This document shows positions 39,115-50,365 of a DNA stretch of 64,000 bases, piece by piece. Source of the DNA: Nematopogon swammerdamellus (taxonomy: Eukaryota > Arthropoda > Insecta > Lepidoptera > Adelidae). Position 1 is the first letter of the stretch. Each line of letters opens with the position of its first letter. Location of the stretch: the NCBI GenBank assembly GCA_946902875.1, contig OX336353.1:17745151-17809150 (forward strand), read 5' to 3'. Position numbers and translations under genes: made by a program. Under the pieces are notes generated by a model that was given only the letters and a program-made list of their open reading frames with translations, had not been told where the DNA came from and did not search any database.

Positions 39115-39588
39115 GTGTTGGAAACCTGCGGTTAAACTTTGACATTTATATTATGTTTCTTTCATACTATCTGATGCAAAAAAATGTTACGTTCAGTCTT
39201 ATGCTCAAGAACAGGTAGCAGAACTATAAATAGAAAGAGTCCTCCAGAACATACCTACTTTAGAGAAGTAATTCGGTGAAATGTTTTTAAAGCACAAAAA
39301 TTTCCCTACGAACTACATAAAGCTGATAAAAAAAGCCATTAACTCTGCGACCGCAGCCGTGTCACAGCCGCGTGCACCGACCCAACTAACGTAGCCTTCA
39401 CCGTCCACACTCGTCAACAAAATAAAATCCACCAAACGACACGAAAGCGACGTAGATAAAAGTTACAACGTCACCCGAATTGTGTTCATTTGCGTTCACT
39501 GCACCAAATGTAACATTTATACGAGTAGTTTACATTTTTTTAAATCATGTTTTGTTATTTAAATCTAGATTAAATACTAATTTACACA
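39115..39588. other. No gene seen
   Basis: Unassigned AT-rich stretch. Confidence 0.4.
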
Positions 39589-39590
39589 TA

Positions 39591-39978
39591 CAACGTGTCC
39601 CAAAACTCAACGTCAAGCGGGAACCAGGGAGTAGGCCAGTGTATGACTATCTAGGGAAAAATAAGAAAAAAAAATCTGAGTAATTTATTTTTTTAGAATA
39701 AAATTTAACTGAATTTTTTTTTTTGTAAGATTACAGACATTCTGGTTTATTTGGGATAGTTATCAATAGCAGAGTTATTTAGGCCTCCAATATAAAAATT
39801 TGAACAATTTATATTTGCAAATTTGTAGTCGTAGTACCTAAAATGTTGTACGAGATGTCAATTTTCAACGTTTTTCAAAAAATGCTCACTCAGATTTTTT
39901 TTCCTTACGTTTCCCTGGATAGTCATAAACTGACTTACTCCCTGGTTCCCGCCTGACGTTGAGTTTTGGGACACGTTG
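39591..39978. mobile_element. Mariner-like MITE (388 bp)
   Basis: TIRs of about 70 bp starting CAACGTGTCCCAAAACTCAA, the right one its complement with a few changes, flanked by TA on both sides (39589-39590, 39979-39980). AT-rich, no transposase. Confidence 0.85.
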
Positions 39979-41116
39979 TATATGATGAGTATGATTGATT
40001 TGTTGGGGAAGCTAGCTCGACACGTTGAGCCTACGCGAAGCTTCGGCAATAGACTGAAGATCCTGGCTGAAGCTTTGGAGCAGGTACCGCTGGAAGACCC
40101 TTTCATAGTGGTCTGTCTCTGGAATGCGACGACGAGGCAGCCACTCGATGTAGATACGGAAGACCCGCGCCACGCAGCGCGGCCATTATCAACCGCGTGT
40201 TCGAATTTCGAATGCAGAACGTCGTTACTTACTAATGACGCAATTTTCTTTTCCTTCAGCGGCTGGGGCGCAGTCACTTTTTCAACGAACAAAAGTTCTT
40301 ATCTACCACTATGGAAATGCCGTTTTCAATTATCTCTTATGTTATGTGTCACTCATAGATAGAAGTAAGTGTATTTTAAGGGAGATATTTGGTTATATAG
40401 CAATTTATTTGGTTATATAACAGTTTCTATGATTTATCCATAGAACAGCGATCGGCGGCCATCTTGCTGCAGCCGGTCGCTCCTACGACGCGGTTTTCTT
40501 AAATTTATGAACCCATAATGATTCTTGTCAAAGCTTTTCACAGTGTCCATGGAGGAAAAAGCGCCCCGCCCGCTAGCCGCTGAGAGTGCGCGTCATGGCT
40601 CAATGATAGCGTCATATTATTTATTTATTTATGATTAAAGTGTATATTATTTTAGGTAGCGTGAGACGAGAGACAAGTTTGAACAGTTTAAATAATTAAG
40701 TTTTCCGTACAAGTAAAGTTTTTAAATGTATACTAAATAAACAAATCTAAGGTAAGGTGTTCCACAGGGTACAATTATAGGTTCACAGATGTTCCGTTCG
40801 TAACGATTTTGTTAAGTTCTCTAAAAATATCTAGTATTTATATGAATCAACTAAAAATGGTAGGCAATCCCTAACACTTGTCGTATTGTAGGAGAACTCA
40901 GTAACTTACGGGTTTTATCACGCTACATACTCCTTGAACCCGCAACGTGGCTCGAAGTGTGATTAAAATCTTGGCTCCAGCACGGTCTTGCTCGTTCCGT
41001 TCAATATAATGGCTTCAATAGCTGCTTCGTATAAACTGCTTCGTTGGACTCGTGCACCGCATCGACAAGCTGCGGCGGTGAGAGTATTTTCCAAGAACAC
41101 ATTTCATTGCGCTATA
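39979..41116. other. Unassigned, one coding-like frame
   Basis: The stretch 39990-40210 is GC-richer than its surroundings and open for 128 codons on the plus strand (39976-40362: LLGKLARHVEPTRSF, LKILAEALEQVPLEDP) and on the minus strand. No family recognised. The remainder is AT-rich. Confidence 0.35.
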
Positions 41117-41572
41117 CAGGATGTTTCAGGATAGGCTTGAGAAACTTCAGGAATAGAAAGTACTCATTATTAGAAGAAAAAAATCATTATCACTCAAATC
41201 GAAAATCCGTACCTTTTTTTTCATACAAAAATTGGAAATTGTAATAAAACTCGATGGACTGTGAGTATGGGGAGTGCTGTCTAGGTCTAGGTAGTGAAAT
41301 GACCTAGTCCAGTCCCCTTTTCTTTTGATGCCATTTAAATTTAAGAGTTTACCTACATACAGTTCAATTGTACTAGTTAAAAATTGCAATTTAGTGATGT
41401 TTTTTTTAAATAAAGGCGGATGTTAACCATCCACCAAATCTCCATGAAACGATTTTCACCAAAAAGTACTATAAAATGCCCGAATCTGGGAAAATGTTTC
41501 AGAGCTTTTCGTTTTCAAATATGGACCCCTTTCGAACCCTGAAGTTACTAAACCCTATCCTGAAACACCCTG
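41117..41572. mobile_element. Mariner-like MITE (456 bp)
   Basis: TIRs CAGGATGTTTCAGGATAGG and, at the right, the complement of CAGGGTGTTTCAGGATAGGG, about 30 bp with mismatches, flanked by TA on both sides. No transposase. Confidence 0.8.
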
Positions 41573-42778
41573 TATAAAAAACGCAACGTTGTCGGTCTCT
41601 TGGTAACGGATAAACTTCAAAACGGTTGAACAAATTTTCAAATTCAAAATAGTTTATTGTTAAAACACACATTGAAATACAGAGATACAAATAGAAATAA
41701 GAACTTAAATAAAAATGATATCTACCTAACCCTGCATGTTATGTTATGCAACTAACAATGCAATTCCTTTTTATTTGTTTATTTAACATAATATTAATAT
41801 AAAGATATTATAGAAAATGTATGAGAGGGTGTGTTAGGGTGTGAGCGTGTGAGAGAGAGAGAGAGAGAGAGGAATTTTTTATTTAATAATACTAACATAT
41901 TTTAAGCCAGCAGTTGCGGTTATACAAAAAATAAATTAAATTTTATTATTAAATATATTTATAAAATAATTTGAAACATGGCTGCATGCTTAGTTTAATT
42001 TTATCAGTGTCATTTAACGTCGGTCTTCAGATGCTTTGTAATCCTTATCGAAAAGCCACAAAATAAACAAAAAATAATGCGCAGGTATAAAGAATAAGTT
42101 AGAATTAGTATTTAAGATATAGTAGAATAAAAAAAACAATATTGTTTCCAGTCAAACTTTTTATGCTCGAGTTCTGCGTGTTTGAAATGCAAATAGGTAG
42201 TATCAAAATGATTATTTGAATTTATTTCAAGAAAAGTAAGTAAGTACACAGCAGCGGCGTATTGGAAAAGTTCAACGTTATTTCGTACGTAATGAGACTG
42301 CGCACTTCCGGAAGAATTTCCAAAGTTTGCGAGATTACAGGCACTGGGGCGAAGAAATAAAAATTATAGAACAGCTATTGTCATACTTTGCATGCAATTT
42401 ATTGAGTCCCAAGTATAATCTACAAGTGCACATAATTTGTACCAGTTTGCTTGTGATAGGTGCTACAATTGTGATGGAGATTGATAAACAAAAATAAATA
42501 TAATGTAATTACTTATTTGAAATTTCTTGTTCATGCACGTAATGTATTTATGGTTGACATATTTAAATCCTTGAAATCAGGACCAGCAGACTAAAAACCG
42601 ACTTTTGGGGCAAAAAAAGTAATGAAAATGAGGAATTTTAATATACCTAATTTTTATCAAGTTTAAGAAAAGAAAAAATTGTATATTTTTGAAATAGGTA
42701 CTTCTGACTTCACCATTTCATCCTATTTCACCATAGGTACGCGTAACAGACAACTCTACAGAATAGGGACATGCATCC
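41573..42778. other. No gene seen; AT-rich
   Basis: Very AT-rich, a (GA)n run at 41851-41871. No frame of interest. Confidence 0.45.
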
Positions 42779-42998
42779 CTATTCTGTAGAGCTGCCTAAA
42801 GTCCGGACTAAGCGCTCCAGTCCCAAAGTATTTCCTTCAGTGTATGTCTTAGGATCTTTCAAAAGAAGCGTACAAAGGCATCTGTCACGCCGGCACGGCA
42901 TTCGCAGCCACTGTTCTAAACCGAATGATTTTGGGCGTCGTCGGCTCAACAATCCACGCTGACGGCGGCGCCAAGTGTCTCGCGTATCCATAAAAAAA
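42779..42998 (+). pseudogene. LINE RT C-terminus fragment (lineage 2)
   Basis: Reads ELPKVRTKRSSPKVFPSVYV, LGSFKRSVQRHLSRRHGIRS, then GRRRLNNPR and an A run. Confidence 0.7.
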
Positions 42999-43104
42999 AA
43001 CAGGACATCAATAACATTCTAATTAAAGGGTGAATTAAATGCGCAGTACCAGCTGTAACCGACGAGCATGTAGAAGATCATTATGAGAGTGGAACCTTAG
43101 TGAT

Positions 43105-43300
43105 CACCCTTTTTTATAGAAAGCGCGACATGTGGCGCCGATCCACCCATAAGGTGTTTCAAGACGCCCAAGGACATTCGGTCGCATTGCGCATTGCGAA
43201 TGTCATGGCGGCCTGACAGGTGCAAACTCACGCCCCTCTTGAAGGGCCCGACTTGGGGGTAAATATGTGGAGAGGGTTCCATAGTAGGAAAGATCTGAAG
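43105..43300 (-). pseudogene. LINE RT C-terminus fragment (lineage 2), inverted
   Basis: Minus strand: HIYPQVGPFKRGVSLHLSGR, RHDIRNAQCDRM, KHLMGGSAPHVALSIKK, then A run. Opposite to the copy 110 bases to its left. Confidence 0.7.
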
Positions 43301-43728
43301 AACCGATTGGTACCTACGCTTCGGCAGTAAGTCCAGTGTGTAGTGATGCAATCCCTGCCCAGTGCGCGTTGGGGACGACCGGATCGCGTCAAATTACTCC
43401 TCCGAGCACGACCTGATCGTCGATTTGATGCCCGCTCTTTACGTTTGACTTTTTAGCAGTGGGGTCTCGCTTGGCGTATCGGGGCGTCTCCCTACGGAGT
43501 ACCTCACTGCGGTTCTCGCCTATACTGTTGCTTGGCGCGGAGAAAATTTTCACAAACCTTATATTGGAAGAACATTTTGTGGAGCAGCGTAAAAAGATGA
43601 CACAAAGGGCATTCGCCGGTGGTTTGATCCGATCATGATGTAGTTTCGGCCAAAACTATAATAAAAATTAATAACGTAAAAATAAAAAATAAAAAAATTC
43701 GGAAAAGTATACTCCAAGGTTTCCTTTT
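43301..43728. other. No gene recognised
   Basis: Mixed composition; GATGCCCGCTCTTTACG near 43436 may be a further LINE scrap. Confidence 0.35.
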
Positions 43729-44078
43729 ATGGAAACTGACACCGCCGACGCACAAAACTAGTCGATATTGGATACCGGGTTGCTAAGCTCAAGTGGCAAT
43801 GGGCTTGGCACGTCAGCCGAAGAGACGACGACAGTTGGAGTAACCGCGTCCTACACTGGCGGCTGTGGACAGGAAAACGGAGTGTGGGAAGACCACCCGC
43901 CAGGTGGGACGACTACATCAAGTACATCGGCGGAAAGCAGTGGTTCCGTGCCGCTGAAGGCCGGGAGGACTGGAGGAAAGTTGGAGAGGCGTATGTCCAG
44001 CTGTGGACGCTTACACGCTGACTGACTGACAGACACGGTTGGCTACAATCACCAACTATAGCCGTCATGTCAGCCCTT
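43729..44078 (-). mobile_element. 5S-type SINE fragment split by an RTE insertion
   Basis: TTATGGAAACTGACAC at 43729-43741 and GACACGGTTGGCTACAATCACC resuming at about 44031; the GACAC is repeated on both sides of the inserted RTE piece. Confidence 0.7.
43746..44021 (+). pseudogene. RTE-like RT C-terminus, 5'-truncated
   Basis: One open frame to TGA 44019-44021: RRTKLVDIGYRVAKLKWQWA, WHVSRRDDDSWSNRVLHWR, GKRSVGRPPARWDDYIKYIG, WRKVGEAYVQLW. The GKRSVGRPPxRWxDD motif marks the RTE clade C-terminus. A CTGA tail follows. No catalytic domain. Confidence 0.85.
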
Positions 44079-44569
44079 AAGCTAAGCGCAAACTGGCGCG
44101 GTGGTGGCGGTCATAGTGGTGGCGGCCAATGTAGCGGTGGCGGTGGCGTTCAAAAGTCGCGCAGATCAGAGCGTGCAGATTCGACGGCGGTGGTGCCGCG
44201 GTGGTTGCGTAATTTCGTAATTTTCGTACTTTTAACTACAAAATTGAAGAACGTTAACTTTTTTTTTTACTTTTGTTTTACTTTTTTTGAATTCCGCGTG
44301 AGCAGTATTGTATAGAATTGAGTGATTGTAGACCTCGTTTATAATTATTTCCTCATCCTGTCGTCAGTTCCTATGATTATCCCGCGATCAGATGCTGCAG
44401 GCGCGATCTGATCGCCACCGCCGCCACCGCCGCGATCGGACCGCGCACTGACCGCATGCGTGCAGCGATCGACCGCGCCAGTGTGCGCTTGCACACACAA
44501 TTGCATATAACCTATCTGATCGCCACCGCCACCGCCACCACCGTGATCGCCGCAGTTTGCGCTTAGCTT
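44079..44569. mobile_element. TIR MITE with GGTGGCGGT subterminal repeats (491 bp)
   Basis: TIR AAGCTAAGCGCAAACTG at both ends; next to each are GGTGGCGGT-type repeats and GATCGC/GCGATC motifs facing each other. AT-rich centre, no transposase. A target duplication is not obvious. Confidence 0.75.
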
Positions 44570-45330
44570 TACTTTGTCATTCATTGTTGTCTCTCTACTA
44601 TTGTCTAATCACCAGTTAATTTCAGTCCAGACATTATAATTTTCCGATGGATTCACTCCAATGATTGCCTACCAGCGTGCGCTAGACCCGAGTTAAATAC
44701 AACCCACCCTTGTATTGGAGCAAACAGCATCCCCTAGGAGTGGCGGGCAACAGCGCGGAAACATGAGGAGTCACAGAGGGGCTCTGTTGTGCGACTGAAT
44801 ATTATCTACGATATTATAGAATTGTCCCCCTTATAACTGTCACAGCGGCGGCCCGGCGCGGGGCGGCGCCTCTTCGTCGTTTCGCGAGGAGTGATTTTAT
44901 TGGCTGTGTCTCAGTTACGTGTCATAAAAATATAGAAATTCTTCAATGCACAACAGAAATAATACTCCAAGTACACGAAATAAAACGCTGAAACGCGGGC
45001 TTATCCAAATTGACGATGGCTCTGTACACCAGATGTAAGTAATCGAAATAGGCAGAGTGGTCAGATTCTTAAACATGATTATAATATAATGTTGCAAGCG
45101 AACAGGTTAAGTCGACAGCCCAACAAAACAACGAAATAATACCGATTATTGTGTTTATGGTTTATTGCATGCATGGATAGCGACTATTTTTTTTACATAA
45201 TACCATAATTCTTTGGTGATTTTAACCTGAATGACGAAAATCTTTCAAAAAATGTGTCATAAGTCGTAACTCAAAATCACAATCCTCCAGGAACAATTAA
45301 ATGTTATCTTTTGAACCTCCTGAAAATAAT
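44570..45330. other. No gene recognised
   Basis: One GC-rich patch at 44845-44870 (GGCGGCCCGGCGCGGGGCGG). Nothing else supported. Confidence 0.4.
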
Positions 45331-46149
45331 ATCTATACATATAATAAAATCGTAAAGGTAAGAAAGTCTGTACATTGAATGTATTCGGAAAAAAACTAAC
45401 CAGGGTGGCTTAAAATGAGATACTGAACATTTTAGAACAGTTTTTAAAATTTTTGTTTGTTTGTTTGTTTGTTTGTTTGTTTGTCTGTACGCGCATCACG
45501 CAAAAACTACTGAACAGAATTAGACGAAACTTTGTATAGTGGCAGTTTATATGCCGGGTTAACATAATACGTAAAAAAAATTAACAAAAATAAAAAAAAA
45601 ATTAAACAATTTTAAACATTATTGCGCGTTTAAAATCACGTAGTCCAAAGTACATAATTATATCTTGAGAACGGGCAGCAAATACAATTTGAATAAAATA
45701 TTCATTCGAAATTTAAAAATAAGCAGATACAACGAAAATGACAAGTTCTTCTTTTTTATAACTTGAACACAATAGTCTATAACATATCTATTCTTTCTAT
45801 ACATATAATAAAATCGTAAATGCAAAAATGTCTATTTGTACGCGCATCTCGCAAAAACCACTGAACGGAATTTGACGAAACTTTTTATAGTGACAGTGTA
45901 TATCCCGGATTAACATAATAATTAAAAAATATAATAAAAATCACGCAATCCAAAGTAATGGTAAAAAACAATTTTAAATGTCATGTTGACAACGGAGAAC
46001 TGTCATCTCGACGTGAGCTGGCCGGTGACAAATTGTTTGATAAATAAAAAAAAATATTGAAAGTCGAAGTTATGTCGCTGTCATTGGTGCAATAAAAATT
46101 TATATATCTGTTGCCCGCAGCTTCGCTCGCGTGAAAGTCGTATTTCAAA

Positions 46150-46970
46150 AAAAGAAAGTAAGTAACTAAAGGGGGGCCCGATGGCGGATCTGCGCTCACG
46201 TAAACGATATTCTTTCTCGATGATAGTAACTAAGGGCGAGGCGGAAGGCGGAGCTGAGTTCAGGAAGAAGAAAAACATTCTTGAAGAAAGTAAGTAACTA
46301 AGGGCGAGGCCGAAGGCCGAGCTCTATTCTGGAAGACCATAAACCTTCTCGAAGAAAGTAAGTAACTATGGGCGAGGCCGCAGGCCGAGCTGCGTTCAGG
46401 AAGAAGCTAAACCATCTTGAAGAATGTAAGTAACTAAGGCGAGGCCGAAGGCCGAGCTAAGTTCGAATAATTGAAAAACCATCTCGAAGAAAGCAAGCAA
46501 CTAAGGGGGAAGCCGAAGGCCGAGCTGCGTTCAGAAAGAAGCTAAACCATCTTGAAGAAAGTTAGTAACTAAGGCGAGGCCGAAGGCCGAGCTACGTTCT
46601 GATAATTGAAAAACCATCTCGAAGAAAGCAAGTAACTAAGGGCGAGAACGAAGGCCGAGCTGCGTTCAGAAAGAAGCTAAGCCATCTTGAAGAAAGTAAG
46701 TAACTAAGGGCGAGGCCGAAGGCCGTGCTCTATTCGGGAAGACCATAAAACATCTTGAAGAAAGCAAGTAACTAAGGGCGAGGCCGTAGGCCGAGCTGCG
46801 TTGAGGAAGAAGGTAAACATTTTTGAAGAAAGTAAGTAACTAAGGCGAGGCCGAAGGCCGAGCTACGTTCTGACAAATGATAAACCATCTCGAAGAAAGC
46901 AAGTAACTAAGGGCGAGGCCGAAGGCCGAGCTTCGTTCAGGAAGAAGCTAAACCATCTCGAATAAAGTTA
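46150..46970. repeat. Subterminal tandem repeat, long cluster (copy B)
   Basis: About 12 units, spacing 63-74 bases. Confidence 0.85.
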
Positions 46971-47102
46971 ATTAACATTAAGATTGAGTTAATTTAATTT
47001 AAATTTTATTATAAAGTCCACGCTTCTGACGGCAAATATACCGTGCATCCTAGAACCTCGCGGTTATTCCCGGCTGGATGGCAAGAGGCCCCATGCTATC
47101 AC

Positions 47103-47481
47103 CTTAGTGCCATGGACTAAGGGTAGTTCTTTGATGTGGGACGCCACTTGTGTTCTCACATTGGCTCCAAGTCACGTTAGGACATCTTCAAGAGAGGCTG
47201 GCGCGGCCGAGGCTAGGGCGGAGAGCCTCTAACGCAACAAATATAGAAATATAATTCAATATTTCGAATTTGTTGCGTTTGCGGTTGAAACCCCCGGTCC
47301 GTGGAGCAGTGAAGCCAAAAGAGGCTTGGGCCTCTGCTGGTTGACGCAACTGGTGTCCCGCCATCAAGGGCTTATGTACTTCATTCAAAGGGTAAGCCTT
47401 GCCATCCAGCGGGGTAATGCCGCAAGTGCTCTAAGAACATTTGAAAATGCCCGTTTTGATAGTTATTTTAATGTTTGTTAG
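47103..47481 (+). pseudogene. Captured retrotransposon ORF fragment (copy B), interrupted
   Basis: Same reading as 28517-28891, but the Lys codon after AESL is TAA (GAGAGCCTCTAACGC at about 47222). Confidence 0.6.
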
Positions 47482-47574
47482 GTAGGTTTTAATTCTTTAG
47501 TTATTAATATTACTTTTTTATTTTTATGAAATAAATAGATTGAGTAAACGTTATTATATTCTATAGAAGAAAGG

Positions 47575-47885
47575 AAGTCTTTAAGGGCGAGGGCCGAAGG
47601 CGGAAGAGGGTTTTTGGTTTACCTGAACGCAGCTCGGCCTTCGGCGTCGCACTTAGTTCCTTCCTTTCTTCCGGAAGGTTTATCGTCTTCCTGAACGCAG
47701 CTCGGCCTTCGGCCTCGCCCTTACTTACTTCTTTTATTTGAGAAAGGTTTATCGTTTACCTGAAAGCAGCTCGGCCTTCGGCCTCGCCCTTAGTTAGTTA
47801 CTTTCTTTGAGGAGGTTTATCGATTACCTGAACGCAGCTTGGCCTTCGGCCTCGCCCTTAGTTACTTACATTCTTCTTTGGAATA
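47575..47885. repeat. Subterminal tandem repeat, short cluster (copy B)
   Basis: Four units inverted relative to the long cluster plus one same-sense unit at the inner edge. Confidence 0.85.
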
Positions 47886-47922
47886 CGAATTTCACGCGAG
47901 CGAAGCCGCGGGCAACAGCTAG

Positions 47923-48390
47923 TATGTAATATAATATAAACCGATAATGGTCGTAAAATACCGAACAGGCACGTTAGCAAGTTCTCTAGTTCCTCTGGCT
48001 CAGCCACTCATACCGAATTACATGTGAGTATAGGGACGTATTCATAGTAGCAACGAAAACATTCGCTTCCCACCTCCGCGGCTCCGTGATTCCGGATAAA
48101 ACCTGTACAGAAAACTCCAGCCTTGTCGAACTTGCCGCGAAAGTTCCCCCATACGCGATAACTTTTTAAATCCGTCCATATCCTTACCGAATCGTCGAAC
48201 GTCGCGGCTTAAGGACTCTCATTGACCAAGTAACCTAAATTCCGAGCAACCCTGGCGGTATCTGCCGCGGTGCGTGACGTGATAGAATGTTCTTGTCGGT
48301 ACCTACCTGCTCCATAGAAACGAGAAAACGATAGAAATGTGAACTTATCAATGTAAAACGATTTCTATAAAATAATTGATAACTGTATGA
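47923..48390. other. No gene seen
   Basis: Unassigned. Confidence 0.4.
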
Positions 48391-48396
48391 AATTAT

Positions 48397-48819
48397 GGAA
48401 GCAGGATAAATGCTGTGGAAATGCGCGCGTTGAGGAGTATGTGTGGAGTTACAATGAAAGATAGATTGGGAAATAGTGCATTGCGAGAGCGCTGCTGTGA
48501 TCTGAAAGCAGATTTAGAGACAAGGATTGAGAAAGGAATTCTTCGGTGGTTCGGTCATGTTAGAAGAATGGATGATAGGAGACTGACGAAAGAAATTTAT
48601 GGAGCGAATGTGAGTCGAATAGATGGGGAGGGTCGCCCTAGACGCACGTACCTGGACCAGATCGGGCATGTGCTCAAAAAGGGGCAAGTGCGTAGTACCC
48701 GTAACCGACGAGCATGCATGAAGAACATTTTGGGAGTGGAAGAGGAGGCAGAGGTGTGTCAGGATAGTGGCACGCGGAGATCCGTTGTCTCTGCCTACTC
48801 TACCGGAAAACAGGCGTGA
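48397..48819 (+). pseudogene. LINE RT C-terminus (RTE/L1-type end), 5'-truncated
   Basis: Frame open after TGA 48388-48390: GSRINAVEMRALRSMCGV, RNSALRERC-type segment, RIEKGILRWFGHVRRMDDRR, KGQVRSTRNRRACMKNILGV, ending SAYSTGKQA and TGA. The LRWFGHVxRM block belongs to the region after the RT thumb in several LINE clades. Open for about 140 codons, so relatively young. An AATAATAATAAAAAAA tail follows. Confidence 0.8.
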
Positions 48820-48859
48820 CGCTATTTAAGTATTCAATTAAATAATAATAAAAAAATCA

Positions 48860-49077
48860 GTATACTAATCAGAACTTAAAAGGCTACTTTAATGCCAAGC
48901 GGCATTCTTTACAATCAAACCTATGGATGAGGAGAAGCACATCAAAGTACAGTTTAGCCTTAATATTTCTTTCACGCAATTATTTAAAGGCACCACCCTA
49001 GAAGCACCACCTATCCATCCACCATCAAATAGTTTCATCTTATCGTTTTGTCAAGAAATTAAAAAAATCCTATATAT
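48860..49077. other. No gene seen
   Basis: Unassigned AT-rich spacer. Confidence 0.4.
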
Positions 49078-49170
49078 GTTAGTCAGATAGAAATACTTTA
49101 TTGCTCCTAGAACATTTAAAAGTATTATGCACAATAGAACACTTGCATGAGGCGCAAAGGTCGACTTATC
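49078..49170 (-). mobile_element. LINE 3' UTR fragment
   Basis: AGATAGAAATACTTTATTGC and CGACTTATCCCTTACAT: the same 3' end as 24895-25085, inverted. Confidence 0.55.
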
Positions 49171-49955
49171 CCTTACATAAATTTAATCCAGTCAACCTTA
49201 TTATGTTAAGTCAAGGGGATTATGTCCAACCCAAGAACCTTAAAAGATTTATATAGTCTTATAAAGTTCTTGGTCATTCCATTGCACAATGTTCCAGAAC
49301 AATGTATAATACTAAAACAATTCTCTTATATTGTTCCGCTACAAACACTGAAGCTCTCACATAAAATAGACACAGAAATGCCAATAAGTTAGATTCGAAA
49401 AGAGATTGAGGCTATCAAAAGCTTCACACAAATCTTTTCCAACAAAACGCTTCCAGCTAACGAATGCGGCACTTGCCGTCTCTGCTCGTTCTGGGATCGC
49501 TTCAGACACGACGATGGCGATCGTCTTATTGGATTACCTAGTAGGGATTACCTCCTCCCCGCAACCCCTCCACTCCCCTGCGACCCGCGCAACCTTCGCA
49601 ACGACGACGTCGACTGGAGTTATTGCTACTTTCTGACGAATATCCTTCCAATTTGTACGAACGTTCGCTATCTGGGTAACACCTTCTACATATTAAGGTA
49701 TTGATCTTGACGAGCGAAGACTGAAGATGAGAAAATGTATGCGAATCAACAATGGTGGGATTTGAATTTATGCATGCAAATATGACTATTAGGAGGTATG
49801 TTATCTGAACAAATTTATTCATTCCCTTGATTGTAGATATAATTATTGGTTACTATTATTATTTAACATTCATCATTAATTAATTCTGTCTATATTGATT
49901 GAAGATTCTAAGTCGAATGACAATAATGTCAATATATTGCAAGATTAGTGTAAAC
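49171..49955. other. No gene recognised
   Basis: Open frames at 49406-49636 (+) and 49538-49822 (-) without domain. Confidence 0.35.
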
Positions 49956-50256
49956 ATTTTTTTATCGAAACTGACACGGTTTGCTTCATCACACCGGGTG
50001 AACTACGTGCCATGTCAGTGCTTCCCTTCATTTCATGTCGGCTACACTGAACTGGACGGAAAACACGTACTATTTACATAGCCGTTTCGACCGACGACGT
50101 TTCGTTCAGTGCGATGGTACCAACCCGGGCTAGATAAACCCTACCACCTAGTAAGGTAAGAAGGGAAGGGACCTGCAGTTTTACGTGGAATAAGAACCAC
50201 GGTCAGTTCCCAACGGTCGAGCGGTCACCCATCCAAGTACTGACCGCGCTCAGGGT
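49956..50256 (-). mobile_element. 5S-type SINE
   Basis: From ATCGAAACTGACACGG to ATCCAAGTACTGACCGCGC; a 20-odd base deletion after GGTTTGCTTCATCAC. The tRNA-like head is lost. Confidence 0.8.
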
Positions 50257-50259
50257 TCG

Positions 50260-50365
50260 TAGTTCGAAGAATCCTCTTCATCCTTCTCCGGATGGCTCAC
50301 ACTTGTTTTGCCTTATTATTATGCAGTGCAAAACACGTGTGAGTTATACCCGATTCTTCGAACTA
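50260..50365. mobile_element. Small hairpin MITE (106 bp)
   Basis: Ends TAGTTCGAAGAATC and GATTCTTCGAACTA, inner arms GGCTCACACTTGTTTTGC against GCAAAACACGTGTGAGTT. It replaces the SINE head at this copy, so it probably inserted into the SINE. Confidence 0.7.

Larger units (their letters stand above)
45332..47922 (+). mobile_element. Helitron-like fold-back element, copy B (2,591 bp)
   Basis: A|TCTATACATATAATAAAATCG at the left, GCCGCGGGCAACAGCTAG|T at the right. Same content as 28076-30658 read in the other direction, differing by a handful of substitutions and two ACAA units. A second TCTATACATATAATAAAATCG at about 45798 shows an internal nested head. Long cluster of about 12 GGGCGAGGCCGAAGG units at 46150-46970, short inverted cluster at 47580-47880. 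The flanks of the two copies do not match, so they are independent insertions. Confidence 0.75.

Noticed and set aside
28076..47922. A single large segmental inverted duplication
   Set aside because: Similarity stops exactly at the A|TC and CTAG|T ends; flanking sequences differ.
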